A stretch of 64,000 bases of DNA from Clostridia bacterium (GCA_009929615.1 SAAB01000010.1:1-64000), one strand, 5' to 3'; positions 9,863 to 19,980 are shown, numbered from the stretch's first letter. Numbers and translations are program-made. The notes: generated from the letters alone by a model not told the origin.

Positions 9863-11242
9863 CTAAACAAAAACTTTTCCTTCCGGAAGCTGTCGGTGAA
9901 CCTTCTTCTTTCCACCCACATTGACCACCATCGCCATGGTAATTGGTCCCAAACGTCCAAAATACATACTGGCAATAAGTAATAATTTCCCCGCGGCTGA
10001 AAGTCCCGGAGTAATCCCCATGGTCAGCCCCACCGTTCCCAGGGCTGAAAAGACCTCATACATGACTTCAATCAACGGTAAGTCCTCCTGTATACAGCAC
10101 ATAGTGAAAATGCTTATAAGTAAAAAGACAGCCTGAAGCAGAATGACACAGGCTCCTTTAAGTACATTGCTCATATCGATTCGGCGATGTCCCAGTTCCA
10201 CATCTTCTTTTCCCCGAATCATTGTGATAACTGCTACTGCCAGCAATGCTACAGTGACCGTTTTTACGCCGCCTGCTGTACCGCCCGGAGAGCCGCCAAT
10301 AAACATAAAAACACACCCCAGCAATGCACTTCCTGTATGCAGTGCTCCCTGGTCTATGCTGGCAAAACCTGCTGTTCTGAGAGTCACAGACTGAAAGAAA
10401 CTGGCCCATATTTTACCACCCAGGGTGAGATTCCCCATAGTTCCTGGATTATTATGTTCCAACGCAAATAGAATAACCGCACCGCCTAAAATCAGTCCGG
10501 CTGTCACGCTAAGCACCAGCTTGCTGTGAAGGTTCATCCGGTGCATAGATGCTTTAATACTCATCTTATCCCGCCGAACCCTGCGTATCATCTCAATAAT
10601 ATCCCACCATACGATGAAGCCAAGACCGCCGATAACAATCAACGCCATAGTCACTATGTTCATCAAAGGATTGCTAACGTAATCCATCAGACTGTTGTCC
10701 CCCATCAAGTCCATGCCCGCATTGCAAAATGCTGATACTGAAGTGAATAGAGATACCCAGACTCCCTTTAAAATTCCGTACCTTGGAATATAGATAATGG
10801 CGTACAAAAGAGCACCAATTCCTTCTACAATCAAGGTTCCCTGAAGCATCTTCCGCACCATTCGCACAAGTCCTGTCAGTGTATCATAGCCATAGGCCTC
10901 CTGAATCAGCAGCCTTTGTTTTAAGTGTATCTTTTTTCCGGCAAACATCAGAAGCACCGTTGTAAAGGACACAACACCCAGACCACCCATCTGAATCATA
11001 ATCAGAATAACCGCCTGACCGAAAAGACTCCAATGCTCTCCTGTAACCACTGTGACAAGCCCTGTCACACATGAAGACGTCGTCGCCGTAAACAAGGCGT
11101 CAATCGGCGGTGTTGCCGTTCCATCTGCCGATGCTATCGGAAGCGATAATAAAAAAGCTCCCACCACTATAAGAATGATAAAACCCAGAGCTATAATCTG
11201 AGTCGTTCTTAACTCAATGCCCTTTTTCTTTGCTTTCACCAT
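9863..11242 (-). CDS. ktrB: KtrB/TrkH potassium channel subunit
   Basis: Membrane pore of the Ktr potassium uptake system, with four repeated M1-P-M2 units. Selectivity-filter regions are visible as TTSSCVTGLVTV, SVSAFCNAGMDLMGDN, TAGFASIDQG and SALGTVGLTMG. I start at the ATG of MVKAKKKGIELRTTQII because GGGG lies just upstream; the longer frame adds 21 unlikely residues. The product is about 459 residues with roughly ten hydrophobic helices. Paired with ktrA downstream. Confidence 0.93.
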   Translation of the reverse strand: MVKAKKKGIELRTTQIIALGFIILIVVGAFLLSLPIASADGTATPPIDALFTATTSSCVTGLVTVVTGEHWSLFGQAVILIMIQMGGLGVVSFTTVLLMFAGKKIHLKQRLLIQEAYGYDTLTGLVRMVRKMLQGTLIVEGIGALLYAIIYIPRYGILKGVWVSLFTSVSAFCNAGMDLMGDNSLMDYVSNPLMNIVTMALIVIGGLGFIVWWDIIEMIRRVRRDKMSIKASMHRMNLHSKLVLSVTAGLILGGAVILFALEHNNPGTMGNLTLGGKIWASFFQSVTLRTAGFASIDQGALHTGSALLGCVFMFIGGSPGGTAGGVKTVTVALLAVAVITMIRGKEDVELGHRRIDMSNVLKGACVILLQAVFLLISIFTMCCIQEDLPLIEVMYEVFSALGTVGLTMGITPGLSAAGKLLLIASMYFGRLGPITMAMVVNVGGKKKVHRQLPEGKVFV

Positions 11243-11318
11243 GCTATCCCCCACACTATTTAAGAATAGCGCAGCCTCCGAAACGGAAGCGGCGCCACCA
11301 AACACGCATATTCTTTCG

Positions 11319-12293
11319 TTATCTTGCCAGGATATGTGACAAAGACAACTGGAATGGGTCTAATTCTTTCTTCATAGCCAGTGCCTCATCAATATCAAAG
11401 TCTATAAATTCACCATGCTTATATGCAATAACACGATTTGTCTTTCCGGAAGTCAGGGCCTCTACCGCATAGGCTCCCATGATTGAAGCGTACACTCGGT
11501 CCTTTGCCGTCGGATTACCACCACGCTGAAGATGTCCCAGAATGGTCGCTCTGGTTTCAATCCCCGTAGCCGCCTGAATCCGTCTGGCCATACTTGTAGA
11601 ATGACCAATTCCTTCTGCATTAATAATGATATGATGGGTTTTTCCTATCATACGGCTTTTTATAATATGGTCTACAATAAGCTGCTCATCATAATGATAG
11701 GTTTCCGGAAGAAGAATATCTTCGGCACCGTTTGCTATACCACACCACAGAGCAATATATCCTGCATTTCTTCCCATAACCTCGATGACACTGCATCGTT
11801 CATGGGAAGTTGATGTATCTCGAACTTTATCGATAGCTTCCATCGCCGTATTCACCGCTGTATCAAAGCCAATCGTATAATCCGTACAGGCAATATCCAA
11901 ATCGATAGTTCCCGGAACCCCAATGGTATTAATACCAAGGGCTGCAAGCCGCTGTGCACCTCTAAACGAGCCATCACCGCCGATAACAACAATGCCATCA
12001 ATGCCATGCTTTCGGCAGATATCTGCCCCTTTCTTTTGTCCCTCTTCGGTACGGAATTCCTCACATCTGGCCGTGTACAAGAATGTACCACCTTTGTTTA
12101 AAATATCGCATACACTGCCTGCACCCAAATCTATAATCTCTTCATCCAGAAGACCCGCATAGCCCTTCTGAATGCCTTTAACCTTGTATCCCGCCGTCAC
12201 TGCGGTCCGGACAACCGCCCGCACTGCTGCATTCATTCCCGGTGCATCGCCGCCGCTGGTAAGTACGCCAATTGTTTTTATCTCTTTTTTCAT
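11319..12293 (-). CDS. pfkA: ATP-dependent 6-phosphofructokinase
   Basis: Phosphorylates fructose 6-phosphate, the committing step of glycolysis. The 324-residue protein has the ATP motif LTSGGDAPGMNAAVRA (residues 10-25), GGDGSFRGAQ at about 104 and MGRNAGYIALW at 169. The catalytic loop reads PGTIDLDIACTDYTIG, where the classic enzyme has TIDND; the first aspartate (general base) is kept. The ATG follows GGAGG. It lies just downstream of dnaE, a conserved Firmicute neighbour pair. Confidence 0.96.
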   Translation of the reverse strand: MKKEIKTIGVLTSGGDAPGMNAAVRAVVRTAVTAGYKVKGIQKGYAGLLDEEIIDLGAGSVCDILNKGGTFLYTARCEEFRTEEGQKKGADICRKHGIDGIVVIGGDGSFRGAQRLAALGINTIGVPGTIDLDIACTDYTIGFDTAVNTAMEAIDKVRDTSTSHERCSVIEVMGRNAGYIALWCGIANGAEDILLPETYHYDEQLIVDHIIKSRMIGKTHHIIINAEGIGHSTSMARRIQAATGIETRATILGHLQRGGNPTAKDRVYASIMGAYAVEALTSGKTNRVIAYKHGEFIDFDIDEALAMKKELDPFQLSLSHILAR

Positions 12294-12368
12294 CTTTTAG
12301 CCTCCATCCTTACACTGACAACGATTTTACAAAATAGTCCATTATTTTGATATTTTAATACAGATTTA

Positions 12369-15300
12369 TCACCATTTCAAGACAGATTGCTGAAGTTTTA
12401 CATTTTCCACACCAAAGGCATTATAAAGCTTTGCCAGCATCTCATCTGTACCGGAAACAGCGTATCGGTTTGCCAGCCGTTTGACTGCTTTTTCAAGGGC
12501 ACAGAACACAACAATCCGGTCCTCACCGCTTTCATTTTCAATCAACTGGTACAATTCCTGTTCTCTCTGCCCAAAGGCCTCTTTACTTTCAAATTTAATC
12601 CAGATTTCTTTTGGCACTTCATCAAAAGGAATAATTTTCTCGCAGACCAGTTTTGCCTGCTGGTCATCAGAAATGGAAACTCTTCCCCGAATATATATCT
12701 TCTGGTCTTCTATCAGATATTTCTGGTATTTTTCGTAATCTCTCGGGAAGATAATAATCTCAACTGTTCCAAGCAAATCTTCCAGAGAAATAAATGCCAT
12801 CAGCTGATTATTCTTTGTTACCTTAACCGTCTTTGAGGTAATCATTCCTCCAATAACTGTATTCTGATTATCCCGTAACTTTGCCTCTCCTGTTTCATCA
12901 TCCAGATAAAAATCTGTTGTAAAGGAAGTGACATTTTTTATTAAGGTTTTTTCATATTCCTCCAGAGGATGTCCGCTGATATAAACGCCAAGAACCTCTT
13001 TTTCAAAGGCCAGTTTTAATTCTTTATCATACTCTCCCACATCAGGATAACGCACATCATATTCTGCTTTTTCTTCATCAGACACTAGGTCAAAAAGACT
13101 CATCTGCCCGGTCATGGATTTTTTACGTTCCTGACTAATCTGGTCCATCACCTGAACATAGACCATCATCAGCTGACGCCGCGTTGCATGAAGCCCGTCC
13201 ATGGCACCTGATTTAATAAAGCTTTCAACCGTACGTTTATTGACTTCTTTTCCGGAAAGCCGTTCCATAAAATCCTTAAGGCTGACAAATGGTCCACCTT
13301 CCCGGCGTTCCTTTACAATGGCATCAATAACCGAACGTCCAACACTCTTAATTGCTGAAAGAGCATATCGGATATTTCCTCCGGATACAGAGAAATCCCG
13401 CTCACCTTCGTTGATATCCGGTGGAAGCAGTTTAATATTCATCTTACGGCATTCCATAATGTATTCCGCGACCTTTGTCGGATTATCAATAACTGAAGTC
13501 ATCAAGGCCGCCATAAACTCTACCGGATAGTAGTATTTCAGCCACGCTGTCTGATAAGAAACAATGGTATAGGCCGCCGCATGGGATTTGTTAAAAGCAT
13601 ATTTTGCAAAATCCGTCATATCGTCGAAAATCTTGTTGGCAACTTTTTCATCAATGCCCTTGGCAATACAGCCGGGTACATTTAATTCCTTATTACCATA
13701 GACAAAGTATTCCCGCTCCTTAGCCATAACATCCGCTTTTTTCTTTGACATGGCACGACGAACCAAATCGCTTCGTCCCAAATCATAACCGGCCAGCTTC
13801 ATAACAATCTGCATAACCTGCTCCTGATAGACAATACATCCATAAGTTGGTGCCAGAATTTCTTCCAGTTCCGGGCAGTCATAGACAATCGAGGCCTGAT
13901 TCTGCTTGCCCTGAATATATTTAGGAATAAAGTCCATAGGACCCGGACGGTAAAGAGAAATACCCGCAATAATATCTTCCAGGCTGGTAGGTTTTAATTC
14001 CTTCATGAAACCTTTCATACCACCGCTTTCCAGCTGGAACACACCCTCGGTTTTCGCCGCAGCAATCATCTCATAAACTTTTCCATCATTATAATCAATC
14101 TTATCCATATCCAGAGGTTCTTCACGATGGCGGTTGACAAGTCTTACCGCATTCTGAATAACCGTCAGGGTACGAAGGCCCAAAAAGTCCATCTTTAAAA
14201 GGCCCAGTTCTTCCAGAGTTGTCATGGTAAACTGGGTTGTGACACAGTCATCCACCCCTCGTGAAAGAGGAACATATTCATCTACGGCCTTCGGACTGAT
14301 AACAACACCCGCTGCATGGGTCGATGTATGCCTCGGAAGACCCTCCAGACGTTTAGACATGTCAATCAATTCATGAATCACTGAATCCTGTTCATAAATA
14401 CGTCTTAATTCCGGATTCTTTTTCAATGCCAGGTCAATAGTAATATTCAATTCTGCCGGTATCATCTTTGCCACAGCATCCACCTGGGCATAAGGTAAAT
14501 CCAGCACACGTCCCACATCACGAAGAACACCTCGTGCTGCCATCGTACCAAAGGTGACAATCTGAACAACACGGTCCTTACCATATTTGTCAACCACATA
14601 ATCGATAACTTCCTGACGACGTTCATAACAGAAATCCACGTCAATATCGGGCATAGTCACACGATTGGGATTAAGAAACCGTTCAAAAAGAAGGCTGTAC
14701 TTAATCGGGTCCAAATCCGTAATACCAAGGCAATAGGATACAAGACTTCCAGCAGCTGAACCACGTCCCGGTCCCACAGCAATATCCTGACTTTTTGCAT
14801 AGTGAATAAAATCCCATACAATAAGAAAATAATCCACAAAGCCCATATTCTTAATGGTGTTTAATTCATATTCCAAACGTTCTCTTAAGGCATCATCCGC
14901 TTCTCCATAACGAACAGCAAAACCATCCCACACAAGCTTATTCAAATAAGACCAGGCATCATAACCTTCCGGTACCGGAAATTCCGGCAGTTTGTATTTA
15001 CCAAACTCAATATCCACATGGCAGCGTTCTGCAATTTTGTGGGTATTATCAATAGCCCTCGCCGCATAGGGAAAGAGCTTTCGCATTTCTTCTTCAGACT
15101 TAATATAATACTGGCCGCCTTCATAACGCATTCTGTCTTCATCGGCTACTTTCTTTCCTGTCTGTATACACAGAAGGATATCGTGAGGTTTTTCATCCTC
15201 AGCATAAGTATAATGAATATCATTGGTTGCCACCAATTCAATACCAGTTTCCTCACTCATGCGTAAAAGATTCTGGTTAACTGTGGCCTGGGCCGGAATT

Positions 15301-15833
15301 CCATGGTCCTGTAATTCCAGGAAGAAATTTCCCTTTCCAAAGACTTCTTCCAGCTCCAAAGCCCGCTTTTTAGCATCTTCATAGAGTCCCTTTTGAATGT
15401 ATTCCGGAACAATACCCGCCAGACATGCACTCAGAGCGATAATCCCCTCATGATATTCACGAAGAACCTCCATATCCACTCTCGGCTTATAATAAAATCC
15501 TTCTGTAAAACCTCTGGATACCAGCTTCATCAGATTATGGTATCCTATATTATTCTCTGCCAGCAGCACAAGATGATTATATTTATTATCCTGCTGCCCT
15601 GCCTTATCAAATCTGGAATTTGGTGCAACATAGACTTCACATCCAATAATCGGCCGAATGCCTGCCGCTGTGGCTGCTCTATAAAAATCAATAACGCCAT
15701 ACATGACACCGTGGTCCGTAATGGCCACGCTGTCCATTCCCAGCTCTTTTGTCCGAGCTACCAATTCTTTAATCTTATTGGAGCCATCAAGTAAACTATA
15801 TTCTGTATGCACATGTAAATGCGTAAATGCCAT
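12369..15833 (-). CDS. dnaE: DNA polymerase III alpha subunit, DnaE type
   Basis: Replicative-type polymerase of 1154 residues; in Firmicutes DnaE1 works beside PolC, mainly extending primers. The PHP domain begins HLHVHTEYSLLDG. The polymerase core has the catalytic aspartates in MPDIDVDFCYERR and GPGRGSAAGSLVSYCLG. FAKYAFNKSHAAAYTIVSYQTAWLKYYYP is the conserved fingers region. A helix-hairpin-helix and an OB domain (TVEIIIFPRDYEKY) follow. The ATG has AGGTGAGG upstream. pfkA follows 75 bases on. Confidence 0.98.
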   Translation of the reverse strand: MAFTHLHVHTEYSLLDGSNKIKELVARTKELGMDSVAITDHGVMYGVIDFYRAATAAGIRPIIGCEVYVAPNSRFDKAGQQDNKYNHLVLLAENNIGYHNLMKLVSRGFTEGFYYKPRVDMEVLREYHEGIIALSACLAGIVPEYIQKGLYEDAKKRALELEEVFGKGNFFLELQDHGIPAQATVNQNLLRMSEETGIELVATNDIHYTYAEDEKPHDILLCIQTGKKVADEDRMRYEGGQYYIKSEEEMRKLFPYAARAIDNTHKIAERCHVDIEFGKYKLPEFPVPEGYDAWSYLNKLVWDGFAVRYGEADDALRERLEYELNTIKNMGFVDYFLIVWDFIHYAKSQDIAVGPGRGSAAGSLVSYCLGITDLDPIKYSLLFERFLNPNRVTMPDIDVDFCYERRQEVIDYVVDKYGKDRVVQIVTFGTMAARGVLRDVGRVLDLPYAQVDAVAKMIPAELNITIDLALKKNPELRRIYEQDSVIHELIDMSKRLEGLPRHTSTHAAGVVISPKAVDEYVPLSRGVDDCVTTQFTMTTLEELGLLKMDFLGLRTLTVIQNAVRLVNRHREEPLDMDKIDYNDGKVYEMIAAAKTEGVFQLESGGMKGFMKELKPTSLEDIIAGISLYRPGPMDFIPKYIQGKQNQASIVYDCPELEEILAPTYGCIVYQEQVMQIVMKLAGYDLGRSDLVRRAMSKKKADVMAKEREYFVYGNKELNVPGCIAKGIDEKVANKIFDDMTDFAKYAFNKSHAAAYTIVSYQTAWLKYYYPVEFMAALMTSVIDNPTKVAEYIMECRKMNIKLLPPDINEGERDFSVSGGNIRYALSAIKSVGRSVIDAIVKERREGGPFVSLKDFMERLSGKEVNKRTVESFIKSGAMDGLHATRRQLMMVYVQVMDQISQERKKSMTGQMSLFDLVSDEEKAEYDVRYPDVGEYDKELKLAFEKEVLGVYISGHPLEEYEKTLIKNVTSFTTDFYLDDETGEAKLRDNQNTVIGGMITSKTVKVTKNNQLMAFISLEDLLGTVEIIIFPRDYEKYQKYLIEDQKIYIRGRVSISDDQQAKLVCEKIIPFDEVPKEIWIKFESKEAFGQREQELYQLIENESGEDRIVVFCALEKAVKRLANRYAVSGTDEMLAKLYNAFGVENVKLQQSVLKW

Positions 15834-15946
15834 TGAACCTCACCTTTATAATCTATTATTTCGTCATTTGCCTAACAGCCTTATCATATCATATAGAAAA
15901 ATAAAATGGAAGTGTGATATACTGGTTTATATGGGAGGTGATCTTA

Positions 15947-16384
15947 TTGATAATAAGAGAAATATCCGATAAGGATTTACATGGATTGCTGGCCTTATAT
16001 ACCCATCTGCATGCAAATCCCATACCGGAAGAAAATGACACCCTGCTCACAATCTGGACAGACATTTTAACGGACAGAAACCATCATATCATTGTTGCAG
16101 TTGAAGATAATACTATCATTTCTTCCTGTGTACTTATTATCGTCCCAAACCTCACCCACAACCAGGAGCCTTACGCACTGATTGAAAATGTTGTAACTCT
16201 TTCCCATTTCAGAAAGCAAGGTATTGCAACCGCCTGTCTGGATTTCGGAAAACAGATTGCCTTTCAGCATGGCTGTTATAAAATCATGCTGATGACAGGA
16301 AGCAAAAGTGACAGCATCCTCAATTTCTATCGCAGGGCCGGCTACAATTCCAATGACAAAACAGCTTTTATACAATGGCTATAG
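15947..16384 (+). CDS. GNAT family N-acetyltransferase
   Basis: Acetyl-CoA dependent acyltransferase of unknown substrate. I choose a TTG start at 15947 because GGGAGGTGAT lies 6 bases upstream, giving MIIREISDKDLHGLL. The 145-residue product has the GNAT motif A as VVTLSHFRKQGIATACLDF (the Q/R-x-x-G-x-A loop) and motif B near FYRRAGY. It is the first of two adjacent plus-strand genes in an otherwise minus-strand region; the CatA-like gene follows 19 bases later, so they are likely one operon. The downstream partner suggests drug or small-molecule acetylation, but this is inference. Confidence 0.85.
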   Translation: MIIREISDKDLHGLLALYTHLHANPIPEENDTLLTIWTDILTDRNHHIIVAVEDNTIISSCVLIIVPNLTHNQEPYALIENVVTLSHFRKQGIATACLDFGKQIAFQHGCYKIMLMTGSKSDSILNFYRRAGYNSNDKTAFIQWL

Positions 16385-16403
16385 CACAACAGGAGGAACT
16401 TCT

Positions 16404-17060
16404 ATGGCATTTCATTTAATTGATATGGACACCTGGGAACGCCGGGAACACTTCAAGTATTATCTGAATCTGGTTAAAACCAGCTACACTTTAACTGCTA
16501 ATCTGCACATTACCCAACTGGTAGAGGAAATAAAGAAACGAGGCCTTCGCTTTTACCCTGTATTTCTTTATATAACCGCTACAGCGGTCAACCGCCAGAA
16601 GGAAATGCGTATGGCCTATGACAGCGAGAAACGACTCGGCTACTGGGATGAGTGTCATCCGTCCTACACTATCTTTCATAAGGATGACTGCACCTTTTCC
16701 GACATCTGGACAACCTATGATTCTGATTTTTCAGTCTTTTATAAAAACTGCCTTCAGGATATGGAAACCTATAAAGACATCAAGGGCATTAAACCTAAGC
16801 CCGGGAAACCGGATAATTTTACACCTATTTCCTGTCTTCCATGGCTTTCCTACACCGCCCATAGCAATGATACCCCGGTAACCTCGCCCCTGTTTTTTCC
16901 GGTTGTTCTTTTTGGAAAATATTTTGAGCAGAATGGTGAAATCCTTATTCCTTTTTCCGCCTATCTTCAGCATGCAGTATCCGATGGCTATCACACCTCT
17001 CTGTTCATAAATACCGTTCAGGAAATTGCAGAAGACTACAAAAACTGGATGAATATATAA
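16404..17060 (+). CDS. Chloramphenicol acetyltransferase-like (CatA family) protein
   Basis: Type A CAT fold, 218 residues, trimeric in the family, using acetyl-CoA to O-acetylate small molecules. The start is the ATG of MAFHLIDMDTWERREHFKYY, with AGGAGG 7 bases upstream. The catalytic histidine motif reads QHAVSDGYH near residue 190, where resistance CATs have HHAVCDGFH: the catalytic histidine and the D-G remain, while the preceding His and the Cys are changed. Such chromosomal homologues are common in Clostridia and are not always resistance enzymes. Chloramphenicol activity is therefore uncertain. Confidence 0.85.
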   Translation: MAFHLIDMDTWERREHFKYYLNLVKTSYTLTANLHITQLVEEIKKRGLRFYPVFLYITATAVNRQKEMRMAYDSEKRLGYWDECHPSYTIFHKDDCTFSDIWTTYDSDFSVFYKNCLQDMETYKDIKGIKPKPGKPDNFTPISCLPWLSYTAHSNDTPVTSPLFFPVVLFGKYFEQNGEILIPFSAYLQHAVSDGYHTSLFINTVQEIAEDYKNWMNI

Positions 17061-17079
17061 ATACCTTATATTATACAAA

Positions 17080-17131
17080 AAAGCTCTTAGACCTCCTCCC
17101 TTTATAAGGAAGATATCTAAGAGCTTTATTT
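17080..17131. terminator. Bidirectional terminator between CatA-like and SH3 genes
   Basis: AAGCTCTTAGA (17081-17091) pairs with TCTAAGAGCTT (17116-17126), with T-rich tails on both strands. It serves the converging genes on either side. Confidence 0.85.
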
Positions 17132-17138
17132 TTATAAT

Positions 17139-19319
17139 TTACTGAACAGAAATGAACTCTGCCATAATATAACCTGTTGTTCCTGCAAAAGCAACTCTGT
17201 ACCAGACAGTACCGCTGCCATCGGTTTCAGCCCCTTCAATCAGTACAGATACACCGGATTTCAATGTGTTTGTAACTTCACTTCCGGAATCAGCACCGCC
17301 TCGAACATTAACCAATGCTACATTAATAACACCTTCACGGCCTGCTACATCCAAAGATGGTGTGCTATTGCCACCGCCATTGTCTCCGCCACCGTTATCA
17401 GTACCACCACCTATGGTAATGTAATCTGAAATCATATAACCTGAACCGCCATCGTATTCAATCTTATACCAGGTTGAACCGCTGCCATCCTGTTCTTCAC
17501 CAACGATTGTAACCGTTGCTCCTGAAGAAAGGTTTCCTACGATACTGTTTCCAGTTCCGGCTCCGCTTCGTACATTGACATAGCTTCCGTTAACAGTTCC
17601 TGGCTTCTGCTCATATCCGCCGGTGCTGCCACCGCCGTTATCACCGCCGTTATCACCGCCGTTATCGCCGCCGCCATTGCCGCCAACTGTAATATAATCT
17701 GAAATCATATAGCCTTCGCGGCCTGCATAAGATATCTTATACCAGGTTGCACCGCTGCCATCTTTTTCTTCACCGGTAATCGTTACTGCTGTACCATTAT
17801 TAAGACTTGTCACACGGCTGTGTTCTGTACCTGCTCCGGTACGCACATTAACGTAATCTGCATTAACGGTTCCATTACGAGGTTCTGTTGTTGTTCCGCC
17901 GCCGTTATTATTGCCACCGCTTTCTCCAATTGCTACATAATCAGAGTGCATGTAGCCTTCGCCGCCATCATACTTAATCGCATACCGCTTAGCACCGCTG
18001 CCGTCGGTTGCTTCACCAACAACTTTAATCGGTGTATTTACTGACAAAGTTGCCACAACACCATTATTCGTTCCGGCTCCGCTTCGTACATTAACTGAAC
18101 TTGCGTTAACTGTTCCGTCTTTTTCCGGATAGGACGCACTGCCATTACCCGTATTCGTGTTGCCGCCGCTTTCGCCGGTAACATATTCGGAATGCATATA
18201 TCCAACGGTGCCATTATAGTTAATCTTATACCATAACTCACCTGAACCATCTGTTTCTTCACCCAAAATACTGATACTTTCATCCTGTGATGCTACAGCC
18301 AGTACAGAATAGTTTGTACCTGCACCACTTCGGATATTAACATAGCTGGCATTAACCTTGCCTGGTTTACCATCTGTTGTAGAACCATTATTATTACCAC
18401 TTTCTGTAATTTCTACATAAGCGCCAAAGACATAACCGGTCAGACCGTTAATAGCAACTCTGTACCAGAGACTTCCTGAACTGTCATTACCCTTACCTGT
18501 AATCGTAACACTTTCACCATTCTGAAGAGTGATATGATTTCCAACACTATCGGACAAGTATCCGTTATTCGTTCCTGCTCCGGTACGTACATTCAGGTAG
18601 GATGCACCTACATTAACAACACCCGTTGCAGAATAATCTTCTATCGTTGTGTTCGTTGAGCCACCAGGTAATGAACCGCCACTTCCGTTACCGGAGAATA
18701 AGGCAATACGTGTAACGCCATCATCTGAATAGCCACCAAATAATTTTGTATAGGAATAAGCCGGGTCCAAAATATTAATATTACCATTACCATCGGCTGA
18801 ATCAATCGCTACCCAATAGGCACCATAACCAACAGAGGCTACAATGTAATATCCCTGATTCAGATAACTCTGAATCTGAGCAACCTTATCGTAACGGCTA
18901 CCGGATAGATTAACGCCCCAGTTTGCCAGAGTAAAACCATCCACTGCACCATTAATCTTAGCCCAGTAAAGTTCTCCGTTTGAAGTAAATCCGCCGTTAT
19001 TACCTAAATATGTACATAATTTACCAGGGTCTACGCCATTCTCATCGGCACATCCGGAATGAACCATCAACGTAGCAATGGCTGTTACTAAACATCCTGA
19101 CTCCCACATCGTATCTGAACTCGGTGCCAGCAGAATATTACGCCAGCGGCTGTCACCCTGCTTCCAGCTTCGATACTCACCGGTTGCAGCTGTTAAAACC
19201 GCCCGGTCTTCCACAGCTTCTATCGTCGCTGTAGGTCCGCTATATTCATTCGCATAGGCGCCGACTGGTGCCGCTGCCAAAGATAATGAAGTCATAAAAA
19301 GAATTAATTTCTTATTCAT
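17139..19319 (-). CDS. Secreted C39-like domain protein with six SH3b repeats
   Basis: Exported protein of 726 residues. The signal peptide is MNKKLILFMTSLSLAAAPVGAYA. Residues about 45-215 form a papain-like peptidase C39-like domain with the nucleophile region MWESGCLVTAIATLM and a C-terminal NINILDPAYSY. Six bacterial SH3 domains follow, each containing a Y/S-V/L-N-V/I-R-x-G-A-G-T motif, D-G-S-G and W-Y-K/R, joined by Gly/Asn/Asp-rich linkers. The expected catalytic His-Trp pair reads AYW (Tyr instead of His). The SH3b repeats probably bind cell-wall peptide stems. It resembles cell-wall hydrolases or spore-cortex proteins, but enzyme activity is doubtful. Confidence 0.85.
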   Translation of the reverse strand: MNKKLILFMTSLSLAAAPVGAYANEYSGPTATIEAVEDRAVLTAATGEYRSWKQGDSRWRNILLAPSSDTMWESGCLVTAIATLMVHSGCADENGVDPGKLCTYLGNNGGFTSNGELYWAKINGAVDGFTLANWGVNLSGSRYDKVAQIQSYLNQGYYIVASVGYGAYWVAIDSADGNGNINILDPAYSYTKLFGGYSDDGVTRIALFSGNGSGGSLPGGSTNTTIEDYSATGVVNVGASYLNVRTGAGTNNGYLSDSVGNHITLQNGESVTITGKGNDSSGSLWYRVAINGLTGYVFGAYVEITESGNNNGSTTDGKPGKVNASYVNIRSGAGTNYSVLAVASQDESISILGEETDGSGELWYKINYNGTVGYMHSEYVTGESGGNTNTGNGSASYPEKDGTVNASSVNVRSGAGTNNGVVATLSVNTPIKVVGEATDGSGAKRYAIKYDGGEGYMHSDYVAIGESGGNNNGGGTTTEPRNGTVNADYVNVRTGAGTEHSRVTSLNNGTAVTITGEEKDGSGATWYKISYAGREGYMISDYITVGGNGGGDNGGDNGGDNGGGSTGGYEQKPGTVNGSYVNVRSGAGTGNSIVGNLSSGATVTIVGEEQDGSGSTWYKIEYDGGSGYMISDYITIGGGTDNGGGDNGGGNSTPSLDVAGREGVINVALVNVRGGADSGSEVTNTLKSGVSVLIEGAETDGSGTVWYRVAFAGTTGYIMAEFISVQ

Positions 19320-19423
19320 AATATGTCCCTTCCAAAAGTTTTATTTCGTGAAATACTTTCTATATTCTAACATACTTCCCCTAAAATTTGAAGAGGTTTT
19401 GTAATATTTTATTAACTTTTAAT

Positions 19424-19915
19424 TCACAACTCGTAAAAATATAGGTCTTTCTCCCATTTCCTGAACCCTAATTTCTCGGAAAATCGAATAGAATCTTTAT
19501 TTTTCTTGTCAATTCTCAAAATTATCCGCGAAGCTTCTAATTCTTCCCGTGCATAGCCCAGGATTCCTTCGACTGCTTCCCTGCCATATCCCTGACCTGT
19601 ATATTTCCCTGAAATCATATAGCCCAGCTCGTATTCCCCTTCTTCCCACTCCGCCAGAAAAAGGACCTGAATACCGCATCGTCCGATAATTCTGCCGTTA
19701 TCTTTCAAACATACAGCCCATAGGCCGAATCCATAAAATCCATAAATATAATGAATATAGCTTTTTAATTTTTCTAATTCTTCTCCCCTGTCCGCAGACA
19801 GTGGCTGTAAAAACTGCGTATCACTTTCTTCGTATAAATCATATAGGGCATCTATGTCTTCCGCTTCAAATTCGCGTATAAACAGACGAGATGTTTCGAT
19901 AACCGCTTCCTTCAT
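19424..19915 (-). CDS. GNAT acetyltransferase, RimJ/RimL type
   Basis: Predicted N-acetyltransferase of 163 residues. It opens MKEAVIETSRLFIREFEAEDIDALYDL, typical of the RimJ/RimL group. It has ELGYMISGKYTGQGYGREAVEGI as the acetyl-CoA binding loop and ends with SIRFSEKLGFRKWEKDLYFYEL. Two ATGs are in frame two codons apart; I choose the second because AAGGA is 8 bases upstream of it. It is downstream of leuA behind a hairpin, so it may be read through from leuA. Substrate unknown; N-terminal acetylation or antibiotic acetylation are both possible. Confidence 0.85.
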   Translation of the reverse strand: MKEAVIETSRLFIREFEAEDIDALYDLYEESDTQFLQPLSADRGEELEKLKSYIHYIYGFYGFGLWAVCLKDNGRIIGRCGIQVLFLAEWEEGEYELGYMISGKYTGQGYGREAVEGILGYAREELEASRIILRIDKKNKDSIRFSEKLGFRKWEKDLYFYEL

Positions 19916-19942
19916 ATGCATCTTCCTTACCAGATAATAAAT

Positions 19943-19971
19943 ATCCCTCGGGCTGCTTCCTAACCCGAGGG
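19943..19971. terminator. Hairpin after leuA
   Basis: CCCTCGGG and CCCGAGGG form a strong stem with an 11-base loop. The T-rich tail is better on the plus strand (TTGTTTTTAT) than on the minus strand (ATATTTATTAT), so on the leuA strand it may terminate only partly and allow readthrough into the GNAT gene. Confidence 0.6.
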
Positions 19972-19980
19972 ATGTTGTTT

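Noticed and set aside
11319-12293. TIDLD in place of TIDND in phosphofructokinase as a sign of inactivity
   Set aside because: The catalytic aspartate remains and the rest of the enzyme is intact; this variant seems usual in the clade.
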